Assembly (NCBI GenBank): GCA_963969365.1
Contig: OZ017761.1
Coordinates: 1,364,001-1,428,000 of the forward strand
Length of the DNA: 64,000 bases
Source of the DNA: Asterochloris sp. CNOR1
Taxonomy: Eukaryota; Chlorophyta; Trebouxiophyceae; Trebouxiales; Trebouxiaceae
Reading direction: 5' to 3'
Part shown: positions 1 through 13,100 of the stretch, in pieces
Numbering within the stretch: position 1 is the first letter of the stretch
How the letters are laid out: every line of letters begins with the position of its first letter
Position numbers and translations under genes: made by a program
Notes under the pieces: generated by a model
What the model saw: only the letters and a program-made list of their open reading frames with translations
The model's database searches: none
Told to the model about the DNA's origin: nothing

Positions 1-3000
1 AACACCATAACCTGTGATGATGCAGCCAGAGGTCACAAGCAGCACCCAACCCCAGACTTTGGGTTGACAATAGACATTGACTGTCCCCAGCCTGGGCACA
101 GCGAGTACATATGCTGGCATGCACAGGCGGAGCCCACCTCCGGCAGGCAGGGAAAGGGGTTTGCGTGAGCATCCAGGACGCAAAGGTTGACAAGAGCGCT
201 GAAGTGGTCCGGGAGCGCCACGAGGCCATTCTGCATGCGCCAGCAGAAAGCCCTCAATCTGGCAGCATGGGTTTTGGCTTCACTGAGCATTGCTGCAGCT
301 CAGACTCACTGCTAAAGATACAGGAGTGGTCGATTGGCTAGTGGTCAATTGGCACTGGACCTCAAGAACATGCCAGAACTGCAGGAGTGATTGCCTGGTG
401 CATTAGGGCTCAAGCTCACAGCGAGAGGCGCAGGAGCGACGGAGTGCCACCTATGCTTGAATTTGCGCAAGAGTGAGTGCTTCATTTGGGGGTTCAGGCT
501 CACTAACAAGGCAGCGCATGAACTTGTTCATCAAAGGTCACCTGACTAAGGAAGAGGGATGTGAGCGTCGTGAAAGTTGGGATGTAGGGTGGCACGCAGC
601 CGAGGTCACACTGCTCCAAAAAAAGGTGCTGCACATGTGAACAGGCCTTCAATCACTGTGACACAGCGCAAGACAGCAAACCAGGGAGACACTGGAACCC
701 CAGCAACATTGAAGTCCCAGCGGCATCAGCAAGACGAGCAAGTCGATCACAATGCTTACCTCCACCCTGAGCATGGGGTTCACCACCGGCGCTGGCAAGG
801 GCGGCTGGGCCGCATTATTCAGCAGATTCCTGCTCAGCACCAGCGTCTTCACAGTAGCATGAGTCAGCTCTTCAGGGAAGTGGTTGTAGCCATTGCCACT
901 GCAGCAAAAAGGTTTCGGTCCGCATGGCTGCACATGACTTCTGGCTTTGCAGTGCATTAGGAAAGCATTGCACACAGGGTGGCAGCAAGCTCTTCATTGG
1001 TCGCAGAGCAGTGCGTGGTCTGCCAAAAGGTGCAGTGTGATGGCTCCAGGCTGAATGCAGGGAACGCATCTCTGCAGCCATGCGTGACCGGCTGCACACT
1101 CCATTGTCAACTGGCTGAGAGCTGAATGATGATGCAGCAGGACATGGTCTGTGGATTTCATGTTTCTGAGCGATGACTGGTTCGCAGCAGTCCTGCCAGA
1201 CAGGCCCATCCTGCAAAGCGCTGCTGTTGCTACTTTGTGCGCCAAACTCCGCAACCGGACAACAACACTGCAGCGCTCACCTAAGATCCAGCAGGTCAAA
1301 CTTCCACTTGGTGTAGATACTGTTATTGGTCTCGTGAATCTGGAGGGGAGCCTGGAAGGCGTCTGCCAGCCTGAGCTGGTTCAGAAAGGTCATTCTGGAC
1401 AGGCAGACAGGCAGCGTGCACAGATTCATGCACCCACTCAGATCCAGGGCCTGCAAGCTGGTGAGCTGAGACACCTCAAGCGGTGCTATGATAATTCCTG
1501 CAATCAGGCTAAAGCAAGCTGGTGGATCTGAAGACACCATGCAGCACCGTGAACACTCAATTGACAGCGCTAGACCCATGCAGGCTGCTGCAACCATCGA
1601 TCCACCACACACCATCTTGGGAAGTGCAAGAGTACAGGAAACCCTGCCGTGTGCTCACCCGCTGAGCTCAGCTGGAGCGATGTGAGGGTGGGCAGCTTGC
1701 AGACTGTGATGGGGAAGCCATGAAAGATGTGGACACGGGTGTCACCCTCAAAGGCAGCCGCTGCTGTCATTCTCAGTTCCTGCATGTCATGGGCATGCTG
1801 AGCAGCTCCATCTAGCAGTTTGGCCCGCCAAAGGAGGAGGCAGCTTGCCTTGAGCTCCCTCAGGGAGGTCAGCGCCTCAATGTTCCGAGCAAAAATCCTG
1901 TGCTTCAGACCTGCAGGCAGCCGCAACCTGGGCTGACCAGGGGGACGTCGCAGGAGGTCCTGCTGGCAAGCGATGAGCTCTGTGCACAGCGACGAGCTCT
2001 GTGCAAAGCAAGCTGAGCATTTTACCCAGCAAGTGGAGGGACTGCAGCGCCTGCATGCGAGAGAGCTGATGCATTGACTGGGCAAGAAATATATCTGCAG
2101 GGCAGCAGTGACCTCAGCGCTTGCATCAGGAGTCTGCACGACAACTGAGCACCTCCACACATATTCGAGGGTCTTAACGGCAGAAATTCACCATTGCAGT
2201 CCTCGATCACCAGCGAGGTCAGCCGCTGCTTGACCATCTCGAATAGGTTCACCAGGCCATGCCCGTCAGCAGGAAAGCTATGTGTAGTATCTGAGCCAGA
2301 GCATCTGCAGCCATTGCACCACAAATCTGTGCCAGGACGGGCACTGCCATGCTGCCGAAATGCTTCTGCAAGTTGTGCGCGGCAAAGCTGCTTAAAGGTT
2401 ATAAAAAGACCATCTTTTGGACCAAGGCGGAGAACAGCTTGCTGCTATTGATGGCTACGCCTACACCTGTGCATCCAGCTCTTTTGACAGTTAGAAGAGG
2501 CGTGCACAGGAGGCACCTGAGGACCAGCTGGTGAGTGTATGCCGCCCTGTGGTGCATCCATCGCTCCAGTGCACTACGCAGCAGCCTGTGGTGGGTGCCT
2601 TTCTTGAGGCAGAAATCGACCGTGATGTCCTGCATATGTCAGAACGTGTGCTTGGCTCACAGAATTTGGCCAGCGTGCCAGCCTATCACTCAAAACAAAC
2701 GTAAGGGGCCCCTTTGTGCAATGTTACCAAGACAGGCAGAGGTAGTGACTGATTGCACTGGTCAAGGTGCACACCTTCCAGACAGGTGAATGCTGGGCCA
2801 GCAGCCGAGCCCAACGCTTACAGACATGGGGGAGTGTGAACCTGCACAGCATAGGCAGTGCTTGGGTAAAGACCGTGCAACATTCTTTGAGGTCTATGAG
2901 CGAGGGCACGGTGAGCTGCTACCTGCACAACTCCGGCGACTGCATGCAGCTGAAGATGTGCAGCAGCAGTGAGTCTGGCAGCATGTCGCAGCTGCCATCG

Positions 3001-3219
3001 CTGATGCCAGCGTCCTGGCCCACATCTGCACAGCACGGCAGCAGCCTTTGCCAGAGGAAGGCGTTTGTACAATTGCAGCACCTTGTGGACAGACAAGAGA
3101 TCCAGCAGCTTACCAGGCTCTGATGCAACACCTCTGCCGCTTGCAGCATTTCCACCCCTTCCACAGCCCCTGGTGCCTGCTGTGGTCTTGATTCTCTTGC
3201 TGCGCCGTTGCCCTGTCAT
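1..3219 (-). CDS. F-box / leucine-rich-repeat protein, 3' part outside window
   Basis: Predicted substrate-recognition subunit of an SCF-type ubiquitin ligase. Exon 1 (3219-3114) opens with a basic stretch, MTGQRRSKRIKTTAGTR. Exon 2 (3025-2923) holds the F-box start, DMLPDSLLLHIFSCM, and exon 3 (2841-2775) finishes it with VCKRWARLLAQHSPVW. The three exons join in phase (106, 103 and 67 nt) with GT-AG borders. Downstream, separate exon-sized pieces on the same strand read as LRRs: RLTSLVIEDCNGEFLPL near 2210-2270, MQALQSLHLLG near 2045, LTSLRELKAS near 1870, LTSLQALDLSGCMNLCTLP near 1400-1470, VKTLVLSRNLLNN near 830-860 and LVNLCVLDAHANPF near 140-190. LRR exon borders were not all fixed. The last LRR runs towards base 1, so the gene probably continues to the left. 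F-box assignment is good; the ubiquitin-ligase role is inferred from the family. Confidence 0.75.
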
Positions 3220-3872
3220 GCTGCAGATGAGCGCAGCAGGCAGCAGTCACCTGCTGGCCACAGCCGAGACCTCGCCTGGAGACATGCAGGCCTCAGCAGC
3301 CAGCAGGGCACTGCTCTGTGTCGGGATCACGATCGTTGGTGTCATTGCAGCCAGTGCAGGCCTTAGCACTGTTCAATCTAAAGGGCGGGTAACTGCAGAG
3401 ATCAAGGGGGGATCTGGTCACAAGAAAATGCAAGGCCAGCCCAAGGGGTGATTAGATCACGCAGAACCTGCCGAAACTTGCACAAGCCAGGCTAATGATA
3501 TGTGATGTGATTTCCATTTTCTTTCTGTCCAGCTGCCATCAAACTGCACAACCGTTGAGCAGCTGCCTCCGAGACTCGACCTCACAAAACTCGGAGGGTG
3601 ATCCAACTCTTTCCAGCGTCTTCACTCTTTAGGAGTCAACACTGGCCAGGTGTGCGCCATCGCGTCTGCATGCTCTGTTCCATGCCAGGCGGCCTTCTGT
3701 CCTCTGTGTGGTGCCAGGGCGCATTGCACTCCTATCTGAGTCCTGGAGACAGGCTGCTCCAGTGGCTGGAAGCTGCCAAGTGGCACCCCCTCAGTTGTGT
3801 TGACAATGATTGAATGTCATCTGCCCTGCAGCCAGCACATTCAGTTTCGGAGCAAGAGCAGAAACAGCGGGA
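3220..3872. promoter_or_regulatory. Intergenic region between divergent F-box and membrane-protein genes
   Basis: About 650 bases separate the start codons of two genes pointing away from each other, so both promoters must lie here or in unseen 5' exons. I see no convincing TATA box, repeat or RNA gene. A CAG acceptor-like site at 3827-3832 just before the plus-strand start could mean that gene has a 5' untranslated exon. Confidence 0.35.
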
Positions 3873-6723
3873 ATGGCGTTTGGTAGAGGGAGGCCCAAGG
3901 GGACTGCCCCTGCTGGTACTTTTGGCTCAGGCCAGGCTGTCAAGGGGCCCAACCGATACTCTACAGGAGTGGTGGACAGCACCACCTATGTGGACCGTGA
4001 GAGCAGATGCTGCTGCTGCCAGGTGGCTCGCGTGGTGAGTCCAGCAGCAGCATCTGGGCAGGGCCTGCTGGCCGCACCCATCTGCGTGTGCCTTGGCAGA
4101 CATGTGTGCGCTGGCCTGCTTCAGCCACAGGAGGCACCCAGCATCTCTGTACTTGCTGGGCTGTGCTCACTCTTGCCATGTTCCTGTCCAAACCCACTTG
4201 GCCAAACACCCATCACAGAGCAATGAGCTTCCACTGATGCAGGGCATCATTACGATGAATGTGATCCTGATGGCAATCATCTTTGGTATGAGCGCAGCTG
4301 CCCTCATTGGGTCCTACAGGCGCTACCAGTTCACTTGGAACGGAAACCTGCAGGGCAACTCAAACTTCAACGTTTGGTGAGAGCTGTGCAGAGCAGAATA
4401 TGGAGCGAGTCAACGCAGAGCCTCAAGACCTGCCATGTGCTCACATTCTCGGCCTGCTCTGCAGGGTCGGGTGGTACCAGTACAGCACCAGCTCACTGAA
4501 CAATGGCAGCACCTACCTGAAGCTGCGAGTAAGCTGTTGGGCTCTGCTGAGATGGGCACAGCCTGCACTTCTACTGTGCTGCTCACCGAGCATGTGTCCT
4601 GTTGCTGACTCAGTCTGCTGTCTGGGAGGGCTTGGCTGAGCACAGAGGTGTCCGTCTGCTACACCACACATCTTGCAGCATTCCTGAAAGATGCCAGAGA
4701 CACTTTCTCCTGACCTGCTCTGCCGCTTGCAGTCATTCAACCTGGCCAGCTACATTCTCGGCATCATCCAGGCCGGTTTCTTGGGACTCAGCTGCCTGCT
4801 GTCCTTCTTCTTCCTCCTGTTCACCTGCTGCGGACGGAGCCGCAGCCTGGGTGCCATTGCTCTGCCATTCGCGTGAGTGATCTTGTTGATGTGATGAGGG
4901 CCTGCTGCTGACCTCGTGCCCGCATCAGATGCAGCCTGTGAGTCTGCTGGCTGGTTATGTCGAGCACAGTGAGCTGGTCTGTGCTTGCTCTGGCCTCTCA
5001 AGACACAGGAGCTGGCATAAGCTGCAGAAGAGTCGTGATTGCTGCTGCAGGTATGTCTGGTCAAGCTGAGCTGTACCCTGCTTGCTGGGTGTGTCAGAAC
5101 TCACTTGCATTTGCAGGTGTTTGAAGTCATGCCCACCTGTATATTTGTCCTGCAGATTCCTCATGTTTGGCGTGGGCGTGGCCTTCTACGTGGACGTTTG
5201 CATTGTGTTTAAGCACCGCCTCAACATCCTGCCCTACCCCACCTGGGGCTGGTGCCTGGGCATTGCCTCATCCCTGGTGTGGCTGCTGGCAGCTGGCCTG
5301 TGGCTCGGTGAGCACATGCATGGCCACAAGATTATCTATCTGCCATCAGGTGCATCACTGAGGGCATACCCCGCCGCCATGCATTAGTCGTTCTGCCCTC
5401 CAGCTGTCATGCCTCCCCAGCTGCGCATGACTGTTGAGTGTGGCAGCTGCCTGTTGGCAGCCCAGTTGCATCTGCGGCTTCAAGGCTGACGTTTGCCACA
5501 CCAAGCTGACCTGCGCAGCTCAGTTTGGCTCTGTGCCCACACCAAGCTTGAAGTGTCATCCTCTGCCCTGCACACACCCCTGGCTGTACCAACCTGAGCT
5601 GTGTCTCGTCAGCTGCTGCATTTCACGTGCCAACTGTGGGTCACCTCTGCACTGCAGCCACCCCTGGCCGCACCAAGAAGGTTGTGAAGACTAAGGAGCA
5701 AGTCCCTGCCAAGGATGTCGAGATGGGCCAGCCAGCAGCCACTGCCGTGCACACCTTCCCTGACTCTGCCCGCCTCAATGGCGCCGCTGCGACCACCCCG
5801 CGTGGCACAGGTGGGGCAATGCTGCACTCATGCCCACCGCGTCGCGTGCATATGCATCTGTAAGCCAGCAGCTGCAGGCCTCCCTTGGCAGCTTACTCAG
5901 GCATGGCCATGCCCTTCAGTCTTCTGAAGCACATGGACCTGCAAGCCAGCAGCCTCGTGGCCATGCGCAGCGTGTTCAAGCTCAACCAAGCCCTTCTCGG
6001 CCAAACCAGTCACAGCTGGCTTCACTTGCTGCGCAGGCACCGGAGGGGCAGCCCACCTGGCCAACCATAGCCCCGCCACTGCCGGCACCCAGCCCTTGCT
6101 GCCCGAACGGGACCATGGTGCAGGCGCTACCACTGTGGCAGCCCCTGCTGGCGCCACTCTGGGCAATGTGGAACCCATGCAGGCCGGCAACACCACATCA
6201 GGTCAGTCTCTTTGTGACATGCATTGGTCCTGGCCACCTCAGCAAACGCGTATGATGACATGGTGGCTGCCTGCTCAGCACAAAGTCGATACGCCGCAGC
6301 CTCTGTTCTTGTGCATCGTGGGTGCTGCTCAAGAGCTGGGCTTCCTTACACCGCAGTAAAATCAAGCATCATCAGTTGAATGCTGTTGCTTACTTGAGCT
6401 AGTGCACAGGCCTTGATGTGCGCCAGCTGGCTGCCTACATGCACCATTGCATCTCCAACCGCAGAGACCCTCTGAATCACCCCCTGCTTCATGTTACAGG
6501 GAGCTCTGGAGGACGCTTCCGGCCATTCAGCCGCCGCAATAACAGCGCAGCTCCTGCTCCTCCTGCCCCTGCACCGGTAGAGACCAGTGCACCGGTCTCC
6601 AGCACTGGCATGTACCCAGACGTTGGTGGCAGCTCAGCCCCCTCAGCGCCAGCCTACCCACCCACTGGAGGCCCAGCAGGCCCCACCAACCTGGGCAAGG
6701 GCGCATGGGCCAGCAAGAAGTGA
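3873..6723 (+). CDS. Four-helix (tetraspan) membrane protein with disordered C-terminal tail
   Basis: Eight exons join in frame to 397 residues: 3873-4034, 4243-4376, 4465-4528, 4733-4872, 5156-5307, 5658-5810, 6037-6201 and 6500-6723. The start is the first ATG in the exon, followed by a Gly/Arg-rich N-terminus and a Cys cluster (SRCCCCQ) that could be acylated. Helix 1 is in exon 2 (NVILMAIIFGMSAAALIG). After it an extracellular or lumenal loop carries NNGSTY-type glycosylation sequons. Helix 2 is in exon 4 (ILGIIQAGFLGLSCLLSFFF). Helices 3 and 4 are in exon 5 (FLMFGVGVAFYVDVCIVF and LGIASSLVWLLAAGLWLG). The last three exons encode a Lys-, Ala-, Pro- and Ser-rich tail of about 180 residues ending in KK. 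The topology resembles claudin, MARVEL or tetraspanin proteins but I see no family signature, so function is unknown. Confidence 0.75.
5552..5680 (+). repeat. Decayed copy of the tail-exon 5' end in the preceding intron
   Basis: Bases 5552-5594 resemble 5637-5680, which span the acceptor and first codons of the exon starting at 5658. Both contain a CTCTGC...CTGCA(G/C) stretch followed by CCCCTGGC(T/C)G(T/C)ACCAA. The upstream copy reads GCAC rather than GCAG at the splice position, so it is probably not usable as an acceptor. Confidence 0.6.
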
Positions 6724-7197
6724 GCCGGCTGATGTCGGCTGCCTCTTTAGCTGACAGAGAGTGGCACGCCCTGTCTTGAGTGTTTTCCGCTTGCAGCCCT
6801 CGGAGCTATGACTCTTGATTTGATGTCTGGACGAGAGTCTCTATTTGATTTGCTATGGTCATTTCATCGTACAGGTTGACTGCTGCAGTTTGTACATTTC
6901 ATAGTGTGAAAGCCCCGCGTGCACAGGTCTTTAAAACACCGACGACATGGTTAATATCCTGGATGCTGGCTTACACAACACATGATCGATGCAACCCATT
7001 TAGTGGAGCATGGGTGGCCTCAGTGCTGTGAAATAGGTAGGTATGGGCGGCGGGCGATCGTAAAGGCGCTCTCTGAATTTGGCAATAGCCACATAGAATT
7101 CTGCTGTTGCTGTCAGTCGCCTGTGTCAGCTATGCCCTGTGTGCTTAGGAACATCACCAGGCCTGCCTAAATTGACAAGTACTGCTTGCTGGTGCAG
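6724..7197. other. Intergenic region, 3' of membrane-protein gene
   Basis: The region holds the 3' end of the upstream gene and the 5' region of the next. A TGTAC sits near 6893, but I see no TGTAA, the usual green-algal poly(A) signal. A short open frame at 6982-7170 has no recognisable features and could be a 5' exon of the following gene. Confidence 0.3.
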
Positions 7198-10100
7198 ATG
7201 GTTGCTGCACACCCAGCAGAAGTGCCACAGGGCAGGGGTTTTGGGTGGCAGGCACACCTGACAGCAGCCTGCCTGGGGTCCAGCGTCACCAGCCTGACGC
7301 CTGTGTTGTGGAGCAGCCCCCAGCAGCAGCAGCAACCCTCGCACAGCCAGCTGACGGGCTCCTCCCTCTTCGTCTCAGAGGTAGGGGGCCAGCCGGAGCT
7401 TAGGACAGCCAGCCCACAGAGCAGCACGCTGGGGAGCATGACATCGCAGTCCAGGACCTTGGAGGCACTGCTGGCGCCCTCTGAAGCCACCTGCATGCCT
7501 GCATCCTGCAGCGCAGGTGCCTTGCCTGCAGCAGTGCACCCTCACACTGCTGCTGGTTTTCGGCAGCAGACGCAGCATGGCACCACACCTGCTGCCTCAC
7601 CTGGGCAGGAAAAAGACGCTGACACTGACAGTCTCAAAGGAGGGCAGCACAATGGCTCAGGCAGTGCTCATACGCACAACCACCGGCCCGGAGGTAGCTC
7701 AAGTGTGGACGCCACAGCTGAGCAGCTGGCGGGGCTGCTGCGCGGGCAGCATGCCGGAGGCTGTGCAGGCCGCCCCCTGCAGCAGGGGGTGGGCTCGTCC
7801 CTGAAGGCACTGCTGCTGCAGCACCGCCAGCGGCGGGGCGAGCTGGTTCAGGCCTCTGTGCAGGCAAGCCGCAGCCTTGGCTGCTCGAGTGTCAGCCGTG
7901 ACGCAGTGCGCATCTTGGCCATGTCCAAACTTTTTTAGGCTTCTCGCTGTTCAAGTCTTGCACATTTACGGTCAGATTGAGTAGATTTCTTCTTCATGAC
8001 TGCCCCAGGACGTGGCAGCTGCAAGCCTGAGGCAGTGTGTGTCAGGGCATATGCAACGGCGCTCTGCTAAGAGCCACCAGCACACTGCATGTACCATGCA
8101 TCTGCACCAAGCGTGCTTCCAAGCTCACCATGGCGTGTTGGGCATGTAGGCAACATGGCAACCTGCCGCCGTGGCTCCATGTGCAGGTGGATGCCTGCCA
8201 GTCCAATGCCAGCTCTGATGGGGCCTGGCAGGACTTGTCGCCTAGCGAGCAGGAGCAGCTGGAGCCTCTGCCTGATGGGCAGCAGGTCATGGATTTGTTG
8301 CAGAAGCACAGGTAGGCTGGGGCATGGAATGTGGCATCCACCGCTGCTATAGGGCTTGCTGGGCTGCTGCTGGGCAGCAGTTCATAGACCTACTAGACAA
8401 TCAGGGGCAGGCCGGGACAGGGCAAGAGTCTCTGAGGGCTGCACAGCTTCATCTGCATTCACCAGCCAACACCGCTGGGCACCTGCCGGGCAGCGAATTC
8501 TGGGCTTGCTGCAGAGTTGCGGGCCAGCTGGGGAGTGGTACCTTTGCGGAGAGCTTGATTTGCCCCATCCTCACATTTGATTCACACAGGCAGCAGGTCA
8601 CTGACTTGCTACAACAGCACATGTAAGCTGGGTGCTGCATCACCTCGACACAATACTCTGGATATGAGGGACTCGTGACCGGAAAACTGATTTCCATGAG
8701 TACGATCACGCAAGCCACTGACTGCAGCAACACCTGTCCTGTAGGGAGCGGCGAGCTGCCTTGAATCCGCCGACTGTGATCACGCCAGTCAGTGTGGTGG
8801 AGGCTCAGCTGGCGTTCCGCACAAGTGTCGTCTCCCCCCAGCACCTGCCCCAGGGCTGCAGCTACTACCAACCCAGCCTGTCCTTCCCGCGGAGCTCTCT
8901 CCAGGTCAGCCCCTCATCAGCATCTGCTGCTTATGGTGTTGTGAGACAGCCTGCGGCCCTGCAGGTGAGACCCCTCAGCTTGCCTGCACTGCATGAGTCA
9001 TTTGATGCCTCAGATGCAGGGGGCGCTGTTGTGTGGGACAACTTGTGATCAGACGCACCTGCTGCACTGCTCCTGTGCTGCTCCAAATGATACTTTATCC
9101 CTTCAGCTGCCATGTAGGTGGTCCCGCGCGGCATGCCCAATTTGCATTTGCTGTTTATCATGGATTGCTGCCGCACAGCAAACAACAAAGCATGTCCTTG
9201 CCAACATGCACAGCATTTGAACATGACTATCCATCCTGGATACAGGGTGCATGCAGGCCGCAGCCGCCTACGTACATTGCTGCACCCACGTTGTGCCACA
9301 GCCAGCACAAGCGCACATTGAGGATGTGCTGCAGCCAGTGCTGCCTGCCGTCACAGCTCCAGCCTCCACCTGGGCTGCCCATTGTGCATGCTTGTGCAAC
9401 TCTACAGCCCTGATGCTGAACGCCGCAGATCCCGGATATGCTGAAGCATATCCCCCGCTGTCACAGCTTCCGGCTCCACCCTTAGCAGCTTAGGCTGGTG
9501 GAATGGAATGATGGTGGGTGCCTCAGATGCAGGATGTGCTGGAGCCAGCACGCCCCACTGTCACAACTCCAGCCTCCACCCAGGCTGCCGCCAGCAGGCA
9601 GCCTGTGGACGCACCAGCCGGTCAGGGCTCAGGGGAGCAGCCCACAGTCGTGCGCATGGACCCCTCCCGGCGAGCCGCCACAGTCTCGAGCCCAGACCCA
9701 TTGCGAGTACCCTCTGTGGAGGGCGGCAACCAGCAGGCAGTGCAGCAGCAGCAGCAGGCTGGCTCTGCAGGCAGGCCTGCCCACTCTGAGCAGGCCAGTT
9801 CAGATGGCAGCCATAGCAGCCAGGCGCAGCACCTGGATGAGAGGATGCTGCTGGAGCATGACAGGCAGAGCCTGGGTGACTCTCTGGAGGCTGGGTTGGA
9901 TCGGCAGGCGCTGAGCATGCCCCCACAGTGGCAGGCGCCCAACCAGGACTGGCATGCCTGGCAGCTGCGGGGTGTCCAGCGGGCCCAGCAGGCGCAAGGG
10001 GTGCTGCCCCTGCGGCAGGCTGTCCCTCGCACCAGCCATCATGCTGCCTGCATGGAATGCCTGCGGGGGCAGCATGCTCAGGCCTGCCAGCACGGCATGC

Positions 10101-13100
10101 TGGGCGTGCAGCTGGACTACGTGTGCAACCGCTGCAAAGCCCGGGAGAGCAAGGCGCACATGTCACTGCCGGTGAGGCAGCCTGCGCTGCCCCTTCAGCG
10201 GGGTTGCTCATGGTGTGGGTGCAGCGTTGTGTTGGTCTGGTGGGCAGCATGCCCAGGCCTGCTGTCACTGCATGCTGGGGGGTGCAGCTGTGATGTGTGT
10301 GGGCAATGCAGAGGATGGGGGGGTGAGGTGCCCGCTTGGTTGAGGGCTGTAATGCTTCAGTGTGACTGTGTCAGTGCCGGTGAGGTACCCTGCTGCTGTG
10401 GTGCCCCTGGCTCTGGCTGCTGTCCATGCTTGTGTTCAGGGCAGCTGCACTCTGTGTGCAAGCACTCATCAGACTCAGGCAATTGCAGCTTACCGTTCCT
10501 GAGCGCACCGACTGACCCCTGCCTCTGCTTATCTTTGTGCAAATGTGTGCAAGTAGGGAGCTCTTGTAGACCTGGGCTCTGTTCACAGGAGACTGGTCCT
10601 ACAAGTCTTGATCCGGGGGGCCTATGACATTGAGTTGTCCTGCATACTGTTGGGCGCCCACCTGACAGCCCCTGCCTGCTGCCTGCAGGTACTGGATCGA
10701 GAGAAAATCAGGCAGACAGTGATCACCCAGCTCATGCCTCTCAGGCGCCACTCCTCAGACCAGCAACGCGGGCGGCCACAGATCACCCTGCGTCAGCAAC
10801 TCCAGGTGAGCGCATGTGCACTCATGGCACACGTCTAGCGTCAGCAACTGGCCCAGCAGGGCTGGCAGGGCGAATCCTGGAGCAGCCTTGAGGACTACGG
10901 GCACAGACGCTGCCAGGGGCTGCAGCCTGAGCTGAAGGGCGCACCTGCTGCCGCTGCTGCATGGTGTTGGAACGGGTCCTGGCCCCCGCTTCTCCACCAC
11001 CTGGTTGGAAGAGCCATTATGACCTGCCACACCTGCGCCTGGAAGGGCCGCACTGTGCCCCTCCAGTTTTGCCACTCATGCACCAACCTTCTCAGATGCT
11101 GCCTGCCCATCTGTGCAGGTGGCCCTGAGGCCCTCCATGGAAGCCGTGACCCCGCCGAAACCATGAAGCTGGCTTCAGCACACCTCAATGTCTGCTGACC
11201 CTGCCTGCCAATTTGTGCAGGCGTCCATGAGCTGCTCCAGTTGCCGACCGCACACTGACCGGCCTCAAAGTTGGCTGACGCTGTCATGAGGCACTCTCAT
11301 CGACGGCCGTGTACCAGCTTGGAGCATGAGCTGGCAGCCCGCATGACAGAATGCACTCCTGACGCACCCAAACGCATTTCTCTGCAGGCAGCCATGAGAC
11401 ACTCCCTTGACAACTACACCCCGACCATCAACCTCGCATTGGCAGCCTCAGCCCCTGCGCCTCTGGCCATCAGCATTGAGGATGGCAGGGTGGTGTCCAT
11501 GAAGGACAGTGATACCGATGTGTTTGAAAGGCCTGATAGGCAAGTTTGACCACCGCACAAGTGTGGCCCTTTCACTCCTGCGCCTTCTAGGCGACCATGG
11601 TGCTGACATGTCAGGAGTTCAGCACTGCGCTGCTGAGCCTGACCATGAGCTTGACAAGTATAAGCAGCCTGTTGGCACACAAGTTCAGTCACCAGCCAGA
11701 TGTAGCCTATGCCTTGCAGGGATCTGGTGCGCACTTGTGACAGCACGCAGGGCTTCTGAACCCTGACGATCCTGTCTGCTCCAGCAGCGAGTGCAAAGCC
11801 GTAATGCTGCCTGCTTGGACTGAAGCCCTGCTCCTGGGCTGAGGCCTCCAGAGTCCCGATCATACTTACTTCACTGCCTCATTGCGCAGCCGATGCAACT
11901 GACGCCCTGCTGCCTGCTCCTGCAGGCTGCAAGCTGCGCAGAAGGTTGGTCCAGCACTGGCTGGCAGCAGCACACTGTTCACCTCGACCAAGGCAGGCAG
12001 CCAGCAGGCAGGGACAGACGAGCAGCCCCGCCATACTGGGCAGAAGCCCAGGCACAATGCGCACGAGAGGCCGCCAGCTCTGTCCACCATCTTTTCTGAG
12101 GCTAACACATCCGCAGTAGGCGAGGGCAACAGGGTGGCCAGCCAGGATCTGGAGCAGAGCTCAGCGGCACCATCATCAGCAGAGCAGGATGATGGGGCTG
12201 CTGGGGCCAGGGGGGGCCTGCAGGCAGTGGCAGAGGCGGACGCAGACATGCCACAGCAGAGGGGCCGGCAGGGTGCACGCAGTGCTGACACGGCTTGGAC
12301 TCCTGGGCTGTGCCAGGGGCCTGCCTCTGCTGGCATGGGGCCTGGTGCCAGTAACCGAGCACCATCAGAGGCGAACCTGCCGCTTCCAGCTGGTGCTGCA
12401 CAGACTGCTGCTGTCCCTGGGGAGCAGGCACCGGCGCCGGGCAGCACTGCTGTCGCTGCGAGGGCCCGCATGGCCCGCTCCCTGCTGTCAGACGCGATGA
12501 AGTCAGCAGGCTCAGCCGGCCTGTCCCGCGCTGGGAGCGGCCTCAGCCACAGCAGCCTGGGGCACAGCAGCGGCAGCCTGCTGCACAGCTCCCCGCACCC
12601 CTTGCCGCCTGACGAGCGGCCATCGCCTGCAAGCAGTACAGGCCAGTCGGTAGCTGCTGCGCAGCCGCAAGCCGCTTGGTATGGCTCACGCAGGCAGCCC
12701 TCAGGTTCTGCAAGCACAGGCCCGGCCGCCGCTTCTGCTCAGCCTCCTGTTGCACAACACGGCCTGCTTAGGCAGTTGCCTTCACCGGACTCAGCCAGCG
12801 CTGTCTCTCTTGCCCCCTCGTCAGATGACAGGCAGCGCAAGACCCAACGGGGAGACACTGTGTCACGCAGCAACATCTTGAGTGGCCGCCGCCTGTCCGA
12901 AGGGCTCCACCCTGCTGCGCTGCGTGCAGCTGCAGCAGTTGCTGCCTTCGGGGACCCATCGGAGGTTGAGGCAGCCCCCATGGCGCACCAGCAGGCGGGG
13001 TGCGACATCCAGCAGCCAGCAGTGCATGCGCCTCTCGAGCAGTCCCAGGCGAGCCCTGACGAGGCTCCCCGCTCTCTAGGTGAGTGCCTTCGAGGCATGC

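Noticed and set aside
9561-10268. Minus-strand open frame of 235 codons
   Set aside because: It is the antisense shadow of the Gln/Ser/Ala-rich plus-strand exon and shows only Pro/Ala low complexity.
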